From a virus: a DNA stretch of 64,000 bases. Within the stretch, counting starts at the first letter, position 1. Each line of letters begins with the position of its first letter. A program made the position numbers and the translations under genes. The notes under the pieces are model-generated. The model did not search any database. It saw only the letters and a list, made by a program, of their open reading frames with translations, and was not told the DNA's origin. Positions 44,046 through 52,321 of the stretch are shown in pieces. The DNA is taken from positions 62,001-126,000 of the IMG/VR virus record IMGVR_UViG_3300047476_001057. One strand, written 5' to 3'.

Positions 44046-44132
44046 TTAATTATTAAACATTCTTTCAAACAGCTTTCTAAGAAGATACTTACATGTTTCC
44101 CAAACAGTGATGATGATAAGGGCGTATAACAT
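44046..44132 (-). CDS. 28-residue membrane microprotein
   Basis: A reading frame from ATG 44132, two bases after the stop of the radical SAM gene, to TAA at 44046, two bases before the next ATG. It encodes MLYALIIITVWETCKYLLRK plus eight further residues: a hydrophobic start followed by a basic amphipathic end. The exact fit between both neighbours, with no other use of this 90-base gap, is the main support. Confidence 0.5.
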   Translation of the reverse strand: MLYALIIITVWETCKYLLRKLFERMFNN

Positions 44133-44134
44133 GA

Positions 44135-44986
44135 TTAAAAAATGTACCGGATACCAGCCGGGTTGAAGTATTCACTGTACAGGCTGGTAAAGTCCTGTAC
44201 CATTTGTTTTTTCAGTTGCCACTGATACCTAATGTTATCAGGTGCATACTGAGAATCTTTGACTTCTTGGATGTCCGGACGCCAGATCAAATCACGCACT
44301 GGTTGAGAGTTACGTTCATGCTGGTGAATGTTATGCGTTAAGAAGATGCACTCACTCTTTACTTCTATACCAGCAGCTTTGATCTGTTCAAACAAACCAC
44401 GGTACTCGTCCAGCCAACCCTCTGCATAGATAATAGGAGAAAAGTTGATATGCACTTCCATGTACTGCTGCAGTCTTGGAATCTGAGCTATACGTTCTGA
44501 GATCTTGTCTGTACCAGGTTCCAGTATATCAGAATACTTCTGTGGCATCAGACTTATCCTAATACGGTGTTTGGCTGGATCCATATCATATGGCCATGGG
44601 TCAAACATACTTGGGTACTTGGTAGCAAATGTACTTTTGGCTTTAGGGTTTACGTTGAAGTAGTCAAACACAAGTGACCAGTCATAGTACTTACGCATCA
44701 GCGGTACATCTGTACTACATCCAATGTCTATAGTGTAATAAGTTGGATCTACTTGGTTAGGTATTTTGGGCCAGAGTTGCTTTTGCACCCATTGATCTAC
44801 AGAGTCTATGATGGATGAGAAGTTCTCATTGACATATACTTTGTCATGATTGTATCTTCCTACATAACAGTAAGAAGACATACATCCTCCGAGGCATCCG
44901 TATAGGAAGTTTGGACTGATGGCGTCTGAGCTTCTTCCGTTATCACGAGTGACTAACGTCTTGGTTTTTTGTTTTATAATCTGCAT
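44135..44986 (-). CDS. Radical SAM protein, spore photoproduct lyase-like
   Basis: A 283-residue protein. Near the N-terminus GCLGGCMSSYCYVGRYNHD holds three cysteines in a CX3CX4C arrangement, followed by VYVNENF; the YCYV-R context resembles the spore photoproduct lyase family, where a 4Fe-4S cluster and S-adenosylmethionine reverse thymine photoproducts. The usual family spacing is CX3CX2C, so two residues appear inserted. Later IRISLMPQKY and KSECIFLTHNIHQHE fit a TIM-barrel enzyme. It overlaps the kinase gene by 44 bases. DNA repair is possible, but the enzyme could act on another substrate. Confidence 0.65.
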   Translation of the reverse strand: MQIIKQKTKTLVTRDNGRSSDAISPNFLYGCLGGCMSSYCYVGRYNHDKVYVNENFSSIIDSVDQWVQKQLWPKIPNQVDPTYYTIDIGCSTDVPLMRKYYDWSLVFDYFNVNPKAKSTFATKYPSMFDPWPYDMDPAKHRIRISLMPQKYSDILEPGTDKISERIAQIPRLQQYMEVHINFSPIIYAEGWLDEYRGLFEQIKAAGIEVKSECIFLTHNIHQHERNSQPVRDLIWRPDIQEVKDSQYAPDNIRYQWQLKKQMVQDFTSLYSEYFNPAGIRYIF

Positions 44987-45776
44987 TTACTAAACCTTGT
45001 TTTTTAAGAATAGTGTATACACTAAACATGAGACTAACAATATCAGATCCGTTCATAATCTTGTAATCAAACTCCCAGTTGTCCAGTGAGGTCTCTGAGG
45101 CATGAGGATTGATAGGTTTTACACCAGGTCTGTCTACACGGATGACAATACCACCAGCATCTTTGATAGCCTGGGCTTCATTGGGAAAGCGGGTATCAGT
45201 GATGATCCATTTAGATTCTACTTCTTCATACTGACTACCTCTGGTACTGTAAGGCTTATAGTCAGCCATCAGAGCATTGACCCAGGTGTTGGTGTGTAGA
45301 CCCTTACGGCAGGCGTCAGTACCCAGCTCTTGTAAGAATTGCCTGACGGTCATCTGCTGCATACCTACGACATACTCCATTCGGAACGTACCATAGGTCT
45401 GTTCCATAAAACCTGCGTAACCTTCAGCTTCAGCTTTGGTGACAAAACGTCCTTCCTGAAACTTGAGTTTACCGTTGTCGATAGCAGACACGGTCCAGTA
45501 GTTCCACTCAGAACCCAGGTAGGTCTTCTTGAACTCCTGGTCCTCAAACTTTTCTTGCGAAATACCAGTGAGAAGAGATGCTATAGTCTTGAGCTTACCT
45601 GCCCACTTCTTGATCTCCCAGCCGGATTGCTCTTCAAGCCACCATTCGTGATTTTTATAGTCAGCCAGTATTTTTTCTATAGTAAGAGATCCTGTGTTGC
45701 TGGAATGCAAAACTTGGATCAATGCACCAACAGTGTCTTTGCCGCTACCTGCGTAGCCATTAATACCAATAATCAT
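44943..45776 (-). CDS. Deoxynucleoside monophosphate kinase
   Basis: A 277-residue P-loop kinase. The Walker A motif GYAGSGKDT lies at residues 7-15, and WIITDTRFPNEAQAI near residue 190 resembles the conserved DxRFxNE segment of phage dNMP kinases such as T4 gp1. It would phosphorylate dNMPs to dNDPs, working with ThyX and the dCTP deaminase. It starts in an ATGA overlap with the upstream gene. The size is slightly above that of T4 gp1 (241 residues). Confidence 0.85.
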   Translation of the reverse strand: MIIGINGYAGSGKDTVGALIQVLHSSNTGSLTIEKILADYKNHEWWLEEQSGWEIKKWAGKLKTIASLLTGISQEKFEDQEFKKTYLGSEWNYWTVSAIDNGKLKFQEGRFVTKAEAEGYAGFMEQTYGTFRMEYVVGMQQMTVRQFLQELGTDACRKGLHTNTWVNALMADYKPYSTRGSQYEEVESKWIITDTRFPNEAQAIKDAGGIVIRVDRPGVKPINPHASETSLDNWEFDYKIMNGSDIVSLMFSVYTILKKQGLVNADYKTKNQDVSHS

Positions 45777-46135
45777 TTGTCAGTTTTTATAGATTCAGGA
45801 AATGGAAGACCATCTGCTTTCCAATCATCAGCCTGGTCTTTGGTGAGTATAAGATTGGGTTTCTTAGATATCCTATCGTAAAACCTTTTTTCTATGCCTT
45901 TATTGGTAAGTTTAGCTTCTTTACTTGTAAGATGCCATCCTTTACAATGCGGACAATAGTAAAACCGGCACTGTTCTATTTTACCGGTTCTTCTTTTTAC
46001 ACGTTTTTGTGTTACATTATTATATGCTGTTTTTTTAGCTTTTAGTTTTTGTATAGCTGTCTTGGCATCACCAGAAGTAGGATACCTAGTCTTGCCCGTA
46101 GCAGTACATTTACTGAGGTGCAGTGTCTGCTCCAT
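45773..46135 (-). CDS. Small basic zinc-finger-like protein
   Basis: A 120-residue, strongly basic protein. CRFYYCPHCKGWHLTS near residues 56-71 supplies three Cys and one His spaced like a small zinc finger; the flanks are lysine- and threonine-rich. Cx4Cx2CxxxH proteins of this kind are common in Bacteroidota phages, without known function. It overlaps both neighbours (ATGA at the kinase; 26 bases with the upstream gene). DNA or RNA binding is plausible. Confidence 0.65.
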   Translation of the reverse strand: MEQTLHLSKCTATGKTRYPTSGDAKTAIQKLKAKKTAYNNVTQKRVKRRTGKIEQCRFYYCPHCKGWHLTSKEAKLTNKGIEKRFYDRISKKPNLILTKDQADDWKADGLPFPESIKTDK

Positions 46136-46469
46136 ACTTCAGGTTTAGATGTTGGTCAATCATTTCTGTAATTTGTTCTAAATCTTCTTGAGGAAGATTA
46201 AACAGTTGTTCTGTTAGTACCATGATGTAAACCAGATCTGCTCTATCAAGATCTTGTTTTACTTTAAGTACCATAGAACTATCTCCAAGAAGATCACATA
46301 TGTGATTAATAGCTGATCTCACTTTTACAAGAGCGTTATTAATAGCATACTTTTGCTTTTGGGAAGTAGCAGCTTTTGCATAATCTAGTCTTACCTCTAT
46401 ACATTTCATATGTTGCATGAGGTTCATGAATAATTCTCCTACTGTATCTTTTCTCAGTTCATGTGACAT
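46110..46469 (-). CDS. Unknown helical protein
   Basis: A 119-residue, almost wholly helical protein (for example KYAINNALVKVRSAINHICDL and LDRADLVYIMVLTEQLF). No motif or known family. It starts after a terminator-like hairpin (46484-46513), so it may be the first gene of a transcript that includes the zinc-finger protein, the dNMP kinase and the genes below it. Confidence 0.6.
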   Translation of the reverse strand: MSHELRKDTVGELFMNLMQHMKCIEVRLDYAKAATSQKQKYAINNALVKVRSAINHICDLLGDSSMVLKVKQDLDRADLVYIMVLTEQLFNLPQEDLEQITEMIDQHLNLKYGADTAPQ

Positions 46470-46474
46470 AGGGG

Positions 46475-46513
46475 TAAAAATAGAAGGGAGTAAGTTATAA
46501 TACCTACTCCCTT
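46475..46513 (-). terminator. Hairpin terminator downstream of the DUF932-like gene
   Basis: Minus strand AAGGGAGTA, a 12-base loop, TACTCCCTT, then CTATTTTTA. The 9-bp stem is perfect (46505-46513 with 46484-46492) and is followed by a short T run just before the next start codon at 46469. The long loop makes it weaker than the other terminators. Confidence 0.6.
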
Positions 46514-46518
46514 ATTGA

Positions 46519-47379
46519 TTATAAAAATGTTACACCAAAGTTTCCAACAGGCTCAAGCTCAAAGTCTTCAGGCTGTTCTTCATAGTTTGGTGTAGAAGGA
46601 AGCATGGCTTCTTCTGTAAACTCTCTATCATCATAGTGTGGATCAGGTGTAGTAGATCCTTGTAACTGACCATACTGATTAATAAAGAAGTCATGAAGAA
46701 TTTCATGATCCTGTAGATAACTGTTTGGATGTGATTCCTTAAGTGCTACTGTTATATGGTTATACATAGCCCATGCACTATTAGGATCACAGTTATAGTT
46801 AAAAGATGGTTTGTCCATCTCACGCTTAACTATACCAACCTGCGTAAGTGTAAGTATTTCCTGCTCTGCAAAGAGGCGTCCTAAAATACTACCTTTTTCA
46901 CGAGGCGTGAGCAGTACATCTTTGAGAGCTTCTTTGTCTTCCACGAGTGTACTGAAGTGATGACGTGCGTTTGCTATTTGATCATTGATATGCTGTGTTG
47001 CTTCATAGAGAGCAGATCCTGTATGCTTACGAACAAAGCTGGACATGTCACCACGTACCACGCCGTTCATGCATACAAACACATGACCACCTACGGCACA
47101 CTTGAAACGCATACTCTTGTTATAAGAGTTGCTCCAGGCAAACATGAGTCCCATATCAGGATCGTTGCCGTATTCTAAATGATACACACCTTGAGCTACT
47201 TGGCCATCAAGGGTAGTTCTATACTGTTCAGACTTCAGTGAGAAGCCTGCTGAGAAAAGTGCCTTCCTGGTCTCGTCAATAGCGTGACCATGAGGAATTA
47301 CAGAATATGTTTTTCCATGCTGAGGCAGCACCACGTTTCTAACTTGGGCCTCAGATACTAATGCTGTTTTTACAGGCAT
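46519..47379 (-). CDS. DUF932-like protein
   Basis: A 286-residue protein. The central part (SNSYNKSMRFKCAVGGHVFV, then CMNGVV) is like DUF932, a family found on phages and plasmids whose role is unknown. The N-terminus has VIPHGHAIDETRKAL; the C-terminal 60 residues are acidic and Pro-rich and probably flexible. It lies 10 bases downstream of the DNA polymerase gene and is followed by a hairpin terminator, so it is the last gene of the polymerase transcript. The family assignment is by eye and moderate. Confidence 0.55.
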   Translation of the reverse strand: MPVKTALVSEAQVRNVVLPQHGKTYSVIPHGHAIDETRKALFSAGFSLKSEQYRTTLDGQVAQGVYHLEYGNDPDMGLMFAWSNSYNKSMRFKCAVGGHVFVCMNGVVRGDMSSFVRKHTGSALYEATQHINDQIANARHHFSTLVEDKEALKDVLLTPREKGSILGRLFAEQEILTLTQVGIVKREMDKPSFNYNCDPNSAWAMYNHITVALKESHPNSYLQDHEILHDFFINQYGQLQGSTTPDPHYDDREFTEEAMLPSTPNYEEQPEDFELEPVGNFGVTFL

Positions 47380-47389
47380 AATATATAGT

Positions 47390-49321
47390 TTAAAAAAGTG
47401 CTAGTTGTGTAATTGATCTGGGCTTGAATACTTCTATGCCCTCTATCTGTTTGTTAATTTCTTCCAGATAGTAACTGTAATTGATATCGTAGTCTTCTAT
47501 AGAAAATTTAGGATCAATCTGGTTGACTACAGTTTGTAGCCAGCTGCCGGACTCTACTTGTATTTCTCTTCCGTCTGGGTGACATTTGACTATCTTGCCA
47601 CCATTTTTGGATACATAGTATCTGACTATCTTCTGCAGACGATTCGTAGTAAGTACTCCTTTGTCTACATAGCGTTCTTCATAATACCATGCACCTTTGG
47701 ATTTCACACCTGCACAATAGTCTACCACTTCACGGTTATCTCTAAGAAAGTCTTCAGGTTGGATACCGTTGACGAAGTAGGCATAAATAGCTTTGGGAAT
47801 AATCAGGAAGCTTTTGTTCTTATGGAACGTGGCTACCTTCTTTTTTTCCAGGTCTTCCCACTCAAAAGCACCCTTGCACTTTACCTTATCTTTTTTAGAG
47901 ATTGCTATGTAGTTATTGACGTCCCGGATAATCATTTTTTTATACTCATCATGTTCTAAAGAAAGCTTAGTAAGCTTTTCCCATTCGGCACATACTTTCA
48001 TATAAGTATCTACAGAACCTGTAGGTATCATCATTTCCAGACCGTCTGTATTTTGCATAAGCGGGATGCCTTCTGGAATAGCTAGAGATAACATCTCGTA
48101 AAGCATAGACAGTAAAAGCTGACCATTGACAGTAATTTGCATAGTCATACGTGGATCGTACAAGAAACTGTTCTCATCACCGGTAAGTCCGTAAGTAGAG
48201 TTTAGGATAATCTTATAGACATAGTTCTTAGGATCTGTCTTTGGGATTTTCTTACGCTCTTCAAAGAACCACTCATACAGTTCCAAGAATTCTTTCTTAG
48301 GTAGGTGCTCTGGTGCAAACCCGTTTTTGATAGCCAGGTTAGGATAGAAACTAGTAACGTCAGACGTCATTATTGTCCAACCAGGTTTAGCTTCATATAC
48401 ACCAGCATCAGTAGCACCATGTATACCACCTAGTCCATAGTCTGTCTTTACGCCTTTATACTCCATTCGGTACTTAAACCCATCTTTAGTAGATGTGATT
48501 ACAGTTTTACGGAAGAAGTCCAGCATCTTTTGCATTTCAGGAGTCTGAAACTTGACATAGTCTAATATGCAATCACCCAAAACAATATGAGTACGTGGTG
48601 TACGCATGCGTTTAAGTTCTGCTTTTTCAATACCAGTTTTGTTTTCCAGAAAATACAAGAACAGTTCTTTAGAAATCCTTGGTTCTGAAGCACTATACAA
48701 GTCTATATCATACTCTTTAGTAAGTACCTGTCTTAGCTTAATTTGCTCTTTGGAATGTTCTAGAATCTGCTTAGTAGATAATACGTCATTGATACAGTAA
48801 GAGATTACCTTTTGCAAAGTGTGAGCATCTGTCACAGGTTCACTATGATGATGTGGCATCTCTTCTACGTTCTCCCAGTCCATTGCATACTGGACCCATT
48901 TCAGTGAAGAGCTTTTGGCTTTATTATCCCAGTGGTTGAGTTTAAATAAATCAATCTGTCTTATCCATAGCTTATATGGAGCATACTCAAGAAATTCACC
49001 TCTGTTTTTACGAGAGATAACATCTTGTGCATAAGCATATAGTTTTTCTGCTATCTTTTCACCTGACAGTTTAACCAGTTCTGACCGGTTCTTCATTACA
49101 TGCTGGGTGATCTGAGCATCAAACTCTAATCCGTTATAGGAAATATGCCACTGGTTGTTGTTTTTACAGTCCATTAAGAACTTACAGAACTCTTGTATAT
49201 CATTCTGTTCTTTGTTGATTACAAAGACTTTACGGACTGACTCATCTTTATAGTGCTGAAATACGGCAACAAACGTGTTACAGATTGTCTCGTAGTCCAT
49301 TACCCAGTGTATTTGTGTCAT
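47390..49321 (-). CDS. Family B DNA polymerase
   Basis: A 643-residue polymerase with 3'-5' exonuclease motifs DYET (Asp9, Glu11), YNGLEFD and YCINDV, then polymerase motif A DVTSFYPN (Asp321), motif B KIILNSTYG and motif C as QNTDGLEM (Asp426). Motif C has NTDG where most family B enzymes have DTDS; the key Asp is kept. It is short for the family (usually 750 or more), close to protein-primed or compact phage enzymes, but I see no TPR insertions with certainty. It copies the phage genome together with the helicase, primase and SSB-like protein upstream. A terminator precedes it, so it has its own promoter or relies on read-through. Confidence 0.92.
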   Translation of the reverse strand: MTQIHWVMDYETICNTFVAVFQHYKDESVRKVFVINKEQNDIQEFCKFLMDCKNNNQWHISYNGLEFDAQITQHVMKNRSELVKLSGEKIAEKLYAYAQDVISRKNRGEFLEYAPYKLWIRQIDLFKLNHWDNKAKSSSLKWVQYAMDWENVEEMPHHHSEPVTDAHTLQKVISYCINDVLSTKQILEHSKEQIKLRQVLTKEYDIDLYSASEPRISKELFLYFLENKTGIEKAELKRMRTPRTHIVLGDCILDYVKFQTPEMQKMLDFFRKTVITSTKDGFKYRMEYKGVKTDYGLGGIHGATDAGVYEAKPGWTIMTSDVTSFYPNLAIKNGFAPEHLPKKEFLELYEWFFEERKKIPKTDPKNYVYKIILNSTYGLTGDENSFLYDPRMTMQITVNGQLLLSMLYEMLSLAIPEGIPLMQNTDGLEMMIPTGSVDTYMKVCAEWEKLTKLSLEHDEYKKMIIRDVNNYIAISKKDKVKCKGAFEWEDLEKKKVATFHKNKSFLIIPKAIYAYFVNGIQPEDFLRDNREVVDYCAGVKSKGAWYYEERYVDKGVLTTNRLQKIVRYYVSKNGGKIVKCHPDGREIQVESGSWLQTVVNQIDPKFSIEDYDINYSYYLEEINKQIEGIEVFKPRSITQLALF

Positions 49322-49352
49322 AGTGTTCAGTTAAGCTGTTCCGCCATTATTA

Positions 49353-49377
49353 CTAAAAAAAGGCAGATCAACTGCCT
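49353..49377 (-). terminator. Rho-independent terminator
   Basis: Minus strand AGGCAG, loop TTGAT, CTGCCT and then TTTTTT. Stems are 49372-49377 and 49361-49366; the T run covers 49354-49360. It ends the transcript of the gene at 49409-49813 before the polymerase gene. Confidence 0.85.
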
Positions 49378-49408
49378 CTTCTAGATTGGTTATCATAGGG
49401 GGTATGCG

Positions 49409-49813
49409 TTACGGTGTAATAATACTTGGACCCACCGTTTGTATATTAGCTGCTTCTAAGTATTCATTATAGTCAAAGCTGTCAGCATTGATACATAATA
49501 GATTGATAACATTCTTGATTTCTTCTGGGTTATCCAGATAGTATTCATAGTATGTTTCCAATGTTTTACGCTCTTCTGCGTAGTCTTTACCATTGTCACG
49601 GCGTCCGATCTTCATGCGTTTAACGTCTCCGTTATCATCAAGTTTGGCAACCATGTGCATGCTTTGTTTCTTTTCTTTACCAATCAAAGCAAGTACTTTA
49701 GAGTCACGGTCAAAAATGGCCTCATTATACGGGGCATCATTAGAAACAGGTATCATTTTGAAGGTCTTTGTCTGACCCCAGGCACCTGTTATTAGCATCA
49801 TAGATTTTGTCAT
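49409..49813 (-). CDS. Unknown conserved protein in the replication block
   Basis: A 134-residue protein, beta-rich at the start (MMLITGAWGQTKTFKMIPV) and helical afterwards (YAEERKTLETYYEYYLDNPE). No known domain. It is preceded by a good Bacteroidota-type promoter and followed by a strong terminator, so it appears to be transcribed largely on its own and perhaps abundantly. That makes a structural, DNA-coating or regulatory role possible, but nothing in the sequence proves it. Confidence 0.65.
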   Translation of the reverse strand: MTKSMMLITGAWGQTKTFKMIPVSNDAPYNEAIFDRDSKVLALIGKEKKQSMHMVAKLDDNGDVKRMKIGRRDNGKDYAEERKTLETYYEYYLDNPEEIKNVINLLCINADSFDYNEYLEAANIQTVGPSIITP

Positions 49814-49838
49814 GGGTTGAAATATTGTTAAAGTTCTA

Positions 49839-49871
49839 CAAATCTAAAGAACTTTTTTTAAGTTCTCCAAA
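49839..49871 (-). promoter_or_regulatory. Bacteroidota-type promoter (TTTG-N21-TAGATTTG)
   Basis: Minus strand TTTG (49871-49868), 21 bases, then TAGATTTG (49846-49839) followed by TAGAAC. This matches the -33 TTTG and -7 TAnnTTTG of the primary sigma factor of Bacteroidota. It overlaps the stop of the upstream gene and lies 26 bases before the start at 49813. A 7-bp inverted repeat AGAACTT/AAGTTCT fills the spacer and could be an operator or a terminator stem of the gene above. Confidence 0.6.
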
Positions 49872-50404
49872 TGTTCTACAGGAATTTTTAAAGTTTCTTT
49901 TTCTATATCACAAGGATCACACAGCTCACCTACCTGTTTAAGGACTGTGGGTTCTACATTCAACAACTTAGCATACACGTCAAAGTACTTCTCTGGATTG
50001 AGATAGGACTCTATGTATTTAAACTCTGAGCTGTTTTCTCCATAATAGAGCCTGATAGCTTTCTTTAATGGATTAGAAAGTTTAGAATACTTTCCTAATA
50101 TAAAATTGAACCAATCATTCTTATAACTATCATAATCAAATAGATACACATTGTAGTCTTGTATATGTATTATACTAGAAAACAGAGGGTTAGATAAAAG
50201 CATTTGTTCTTCAAATGCTTTAAATCCTTGTGATGTATCTTCCTTAAATGTCACAATTAGCTTCATGTCTTCAGGACCTACCATCCCATCAAGGGATATG
50301 TAGGTACCTGAAGGTGTATGATGAGCTGTTCTTTTTATTCCCAATGCAGGATATAAAAAGGACCTGGACTTCTGAAAGTATTTTGTGTATAAGCTATCAA
50401 TCAT
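49844..50404 (-). CDS. Unknown protein
   Basis: A 186-residue soluble protein with many Tyr/Phe residues, for example FYxS-like segments and IIHIQDYNVYLFDYDSY. No family is recognised. It lies 12 bases after the PD-(D/E)XK nuclease gene and probably shares its transcript. A CDPCD stretch near residue 166 has two cysteines but no complete metal site. Confidence 0.6.
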   Translation of the reverse strand: MIDSLYTKYFQKSRSFLYPALGIKRTAHHTPSGTYISLDGMVGPEDMKLIVTFKEDTSQGFKAFEEQMLLSNPLFSSIIHIQDYNVYLFDYDSYKNDWFNFILGKYSKLSNPLKKAIRLYYGENSSEFKYIESYLNPEKYFDVYAKLLNVEPTVLKQVGELCDPCDIEKETLKIPVEHLENLKKVL

Positions 50405-50416
50405 ACTGCAACTCTT

Positions 50417-51457
50417 TTACAGAGCAACCATACCCTTGGCAAATTGATACGGGAGCTCATAGCTTTTGTTAGTGTAATGCCAATCTGCTATCTCTAAAAC
50501 TTCTTTAAACTTGTCCAACCATTTGTTCAATGTACCATCTGATACAGGGAATGCATAAGTTTGGAAAGCTCTGTCAATCACTACAAAGTGAAACTTAATT
50601 TTATAACCACCTGCATCTATAAGATGTATATACTTCATACTTACAAGAGATACATACATAATAGCTTGTAGCCAATAAGAGTAGAAATCTACTGTCTCTG
50701 GAAAGTCTTTAAGATCCTTAGATGTGGTCTTGATATCATTAATGAATATCGTCTTTTGACTATGGTCAATAACCAGGTTGTCAACAATACCTTTCAGACC
50801 AAAAGGGCGGTCGTTCAGTTCAAGCTGAAGCATCACCTCATTCTGTACTTCTTTGTTATCAAATTCAGTTACATTACAACCAATGAGATCACAAACTTGC
50901 TTGTGAGTCTTGATCATATCTACAGCGTTTCTGCAGAAATCATAGCTTTCCTGGTCAATGAGGGTTTTATTACCTTTCATTTGAAGAAAACTCCAATAGT
51001 TATAAGCATCTGCAGTGAGTACCTTGTCAAGTCTTTGCTGGTCAGTCTTTAGACTTTGATGATAGTTCATGTCCTTCATTACATCCAGGATAGCCTGGTC
51101 AAACTCTTCTAGTTTCTCACGCTGATCACCATTACGTTTCAGTTCTGTATGATGATAAAACACTCTGTCTATTACAGTGCGTAGGTTACCAGTAGGTAAG
51201 TTAGCTGGAGAGATGATAAACAGCTCATTGAACTTTTCTTCTTCCAGTAACAAAGCGTGAATAATCTTACCTTGTACAAGATGGCTATCTACTCTTTCTT
51301 CTTTAAGACCCATTACATAGAGCTGGTAAAATACAGCAGGATTCCATAACAGCTTGTTTAGAGAGCTGTAAGAAAAATAGAACTTCTGTTTATAAAAGTC
51401 TTTTTCGAGATGCTGAACAGATTCTTGCATCAAGTCTTCAAACTGTGTGTCAATCAT
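50417..51457 (-). CDS. PD-(D/E)XK exonuclease (RecB/Cas4/YqaJ type)
   Basis: A 346-residue nuclease. Order of motifs: FSYSSLNKLLWNP near residue 28, QGKIIHALLLEEE near 62-74 (the GxxxH motif), GLKGIVDNLVI near 222-232 (motif with Asp), FINDIKTTSKD (D-x-K core) and YWLQAIMYVSL (QxxxY-type). These define the RecB-like exonucleases used in phage recombination and end processing. It lies near the Sak4-like ATPase and SSB-like protein, suggesting a recombination set with 5'-3' or 3'-5' end resection. The start at 51457 is three bases from the upstream stop. Confidence 0.85.
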   Translation of the reverse strand: MIDTQFEDLMQESVQHLEKDFYKQKFYFSYSSLNKLLWNPAVFYQLYVMGLKEERVDSHLVQGKIIHALLLEEEKFNELFIISPANLPTGNLRTVIDRVFYHHTELKRNGDQREKLEEFDQAILDVMKDMNYHQSLKTDQQRLDKVLTADAYNYWSFLQMKGNKTLIDQESYDFCRNAVDMIKTHKQVCDLIGCNVTEFDNKEVQNEVMLQLELNDRPFGLKGIVDNLVIDHSQKTIFINDIKTTSKDLKDFPETVDFYSYWLQAIMYVSLVSMKYIHLIDAGGYKIKFHFVVIDRAFQTYAFPVSDGTLNKWLDKFKEVLEIADWHYTNKSYELPYQFAKGMVAL

Positions 51458-51459
51458 AG

Positions 51460-51897
51460 TTATTTCTTTTTAGGTTTCCAATTGATCATAGCACGGTCCC
51501 CGTGTGCAGTGACGCAACTTCTGCATATCACTGACACCCATCCGGATGTTTCTCCAAGTTCTTGTTCTGATCCGCAGTCCTGGCAGGTGTTATCACACAT
51601 GTATTCTGCCATACGAATCATACCTTCTACCTCATCATCATTACCGTTGGTATAGAAGCGTAGTCCACCAAACTTTTCTTTCATCGCTGCACAGGTAACC
51701 TGCTCAGGTTTTTTAGGACCGTCTGCCGTGTACCTGGTGGTATTATTTATATAGTCTTGAATACATCCACAGAGTTTATCTATAATAGATAACCAACCAT
51801 CCGGTACACCATACCAGTTAACTCTGTCTGGGTTTCCTTCATAGTCTTGGAAGATCTTGGGATACTTATTGATTAACTCTTCTGTTGTGATGGCCAT
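51460..51897 (-). CDS. Conserved phage protein with zinc ribbon
   Basis: A 145-residue protein. The segment KEKFGGLRFYTNG followed by MIRMAEYMCDNTCQDCGSEQ and then VICRSC is a pattern I recall from many phages without known function; the two CxxC pairs (CQDC and CRSC) form a zinc ribbon at the C-terminus. It overlaps the next gene upstream by 25 bases and lies next to the exonuclease gene. Presumably a small nucleic-acid-related accessory protein. Confidence 0.7.
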   Translation of the reverse strand: MAITTEELINKYPKIFQDYEGNPDRVNWYGVPDGWLSIIDKLCGCIQDYINNTTRYTADGPKKPEQVTCAAMKEKFGGLRFYTNGNDDEVEGMIRMAEYMCDNTCQDCGSEQELGETSGWVSVICRSCVTAHGDRAMINWKPKKK

Positions 51898-52076
51898 ACA
51901 CCTTCTTTTACAAGGAATGAACGAATGCGTCCTGCAGTGGCAGGATCGGTAGTGAGGGCTTCTACTGTTTCTAAAAACTCTATAGTCTGATCCAGTTTTT
52001 TGTTTACTCTGTCAAGCTCACATAAGAAGTAGTCCAGATCTGTTTGTTCATCAGGTGACGGGAATGCTTGATTCAT
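51873..52076 (-). CDS. Unknown small protein
   Basis: A 67-residue acidic helical protein (DLDYFLCELDRVNKKLDQTIEF looks coiled-coil; only the first part is cited) with a C-terminal segment GRIRSFLVKEGVWP. Starts in an ATGA overlap with the gene above and runs 25 bases into the zinc-ribbon gene. No family recognised. Confidence 0.55.
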   Translation of the reverse strand: MNQAFPSPDEQTDLDYFLCELDRVNKKLDQTIEFLETVEALTTDPATAGRIRSFLVKEGVWPSQQKS

Positions 52077-52318
52077 GATAGGTTTTTTAACTGTGTAAGA
52101 GCGTTATCCATTTCCTGAAGCACCTTGATGTGTAGCTGGTGCTTGCTTTTTGGATCTGCGTCCAGTGCAGAAAGTGTTCTGTATCTTTCCTGCAGACGGA
52201 TCATGTCATTGTTTGTTCCTTCCATAGCATCTGCTACTCTTGCAAGCTGACGTGCTATTTCAGGCAGTGTATGTTCTATAAGCTTACGACCCATAAGAGT
52301 CTCGTGTAGCTCAGCCAT
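52073..52318 (-). CDS. Unknown small helical protein
   Basis: An 81-residue protein, helical throughout, with heptad-like segments (LPEIARQLARVADAME; LHIKVLQEMDNALTQL). Overlaps the next gene by four bases (ATGA) and starts three bases after the previous stop. No domain recognised; probably oligomeric. Confidence 0.55.
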   Translation of the reverse strand: MAELHETLMGRKLIEHTLPEIARQLARVADAMEGTNNDMIRLQERYRTLSALDADPKSKHQLHIKVLQEMDNALTQLKNLS

Positions 52319-52321
52319 AGA

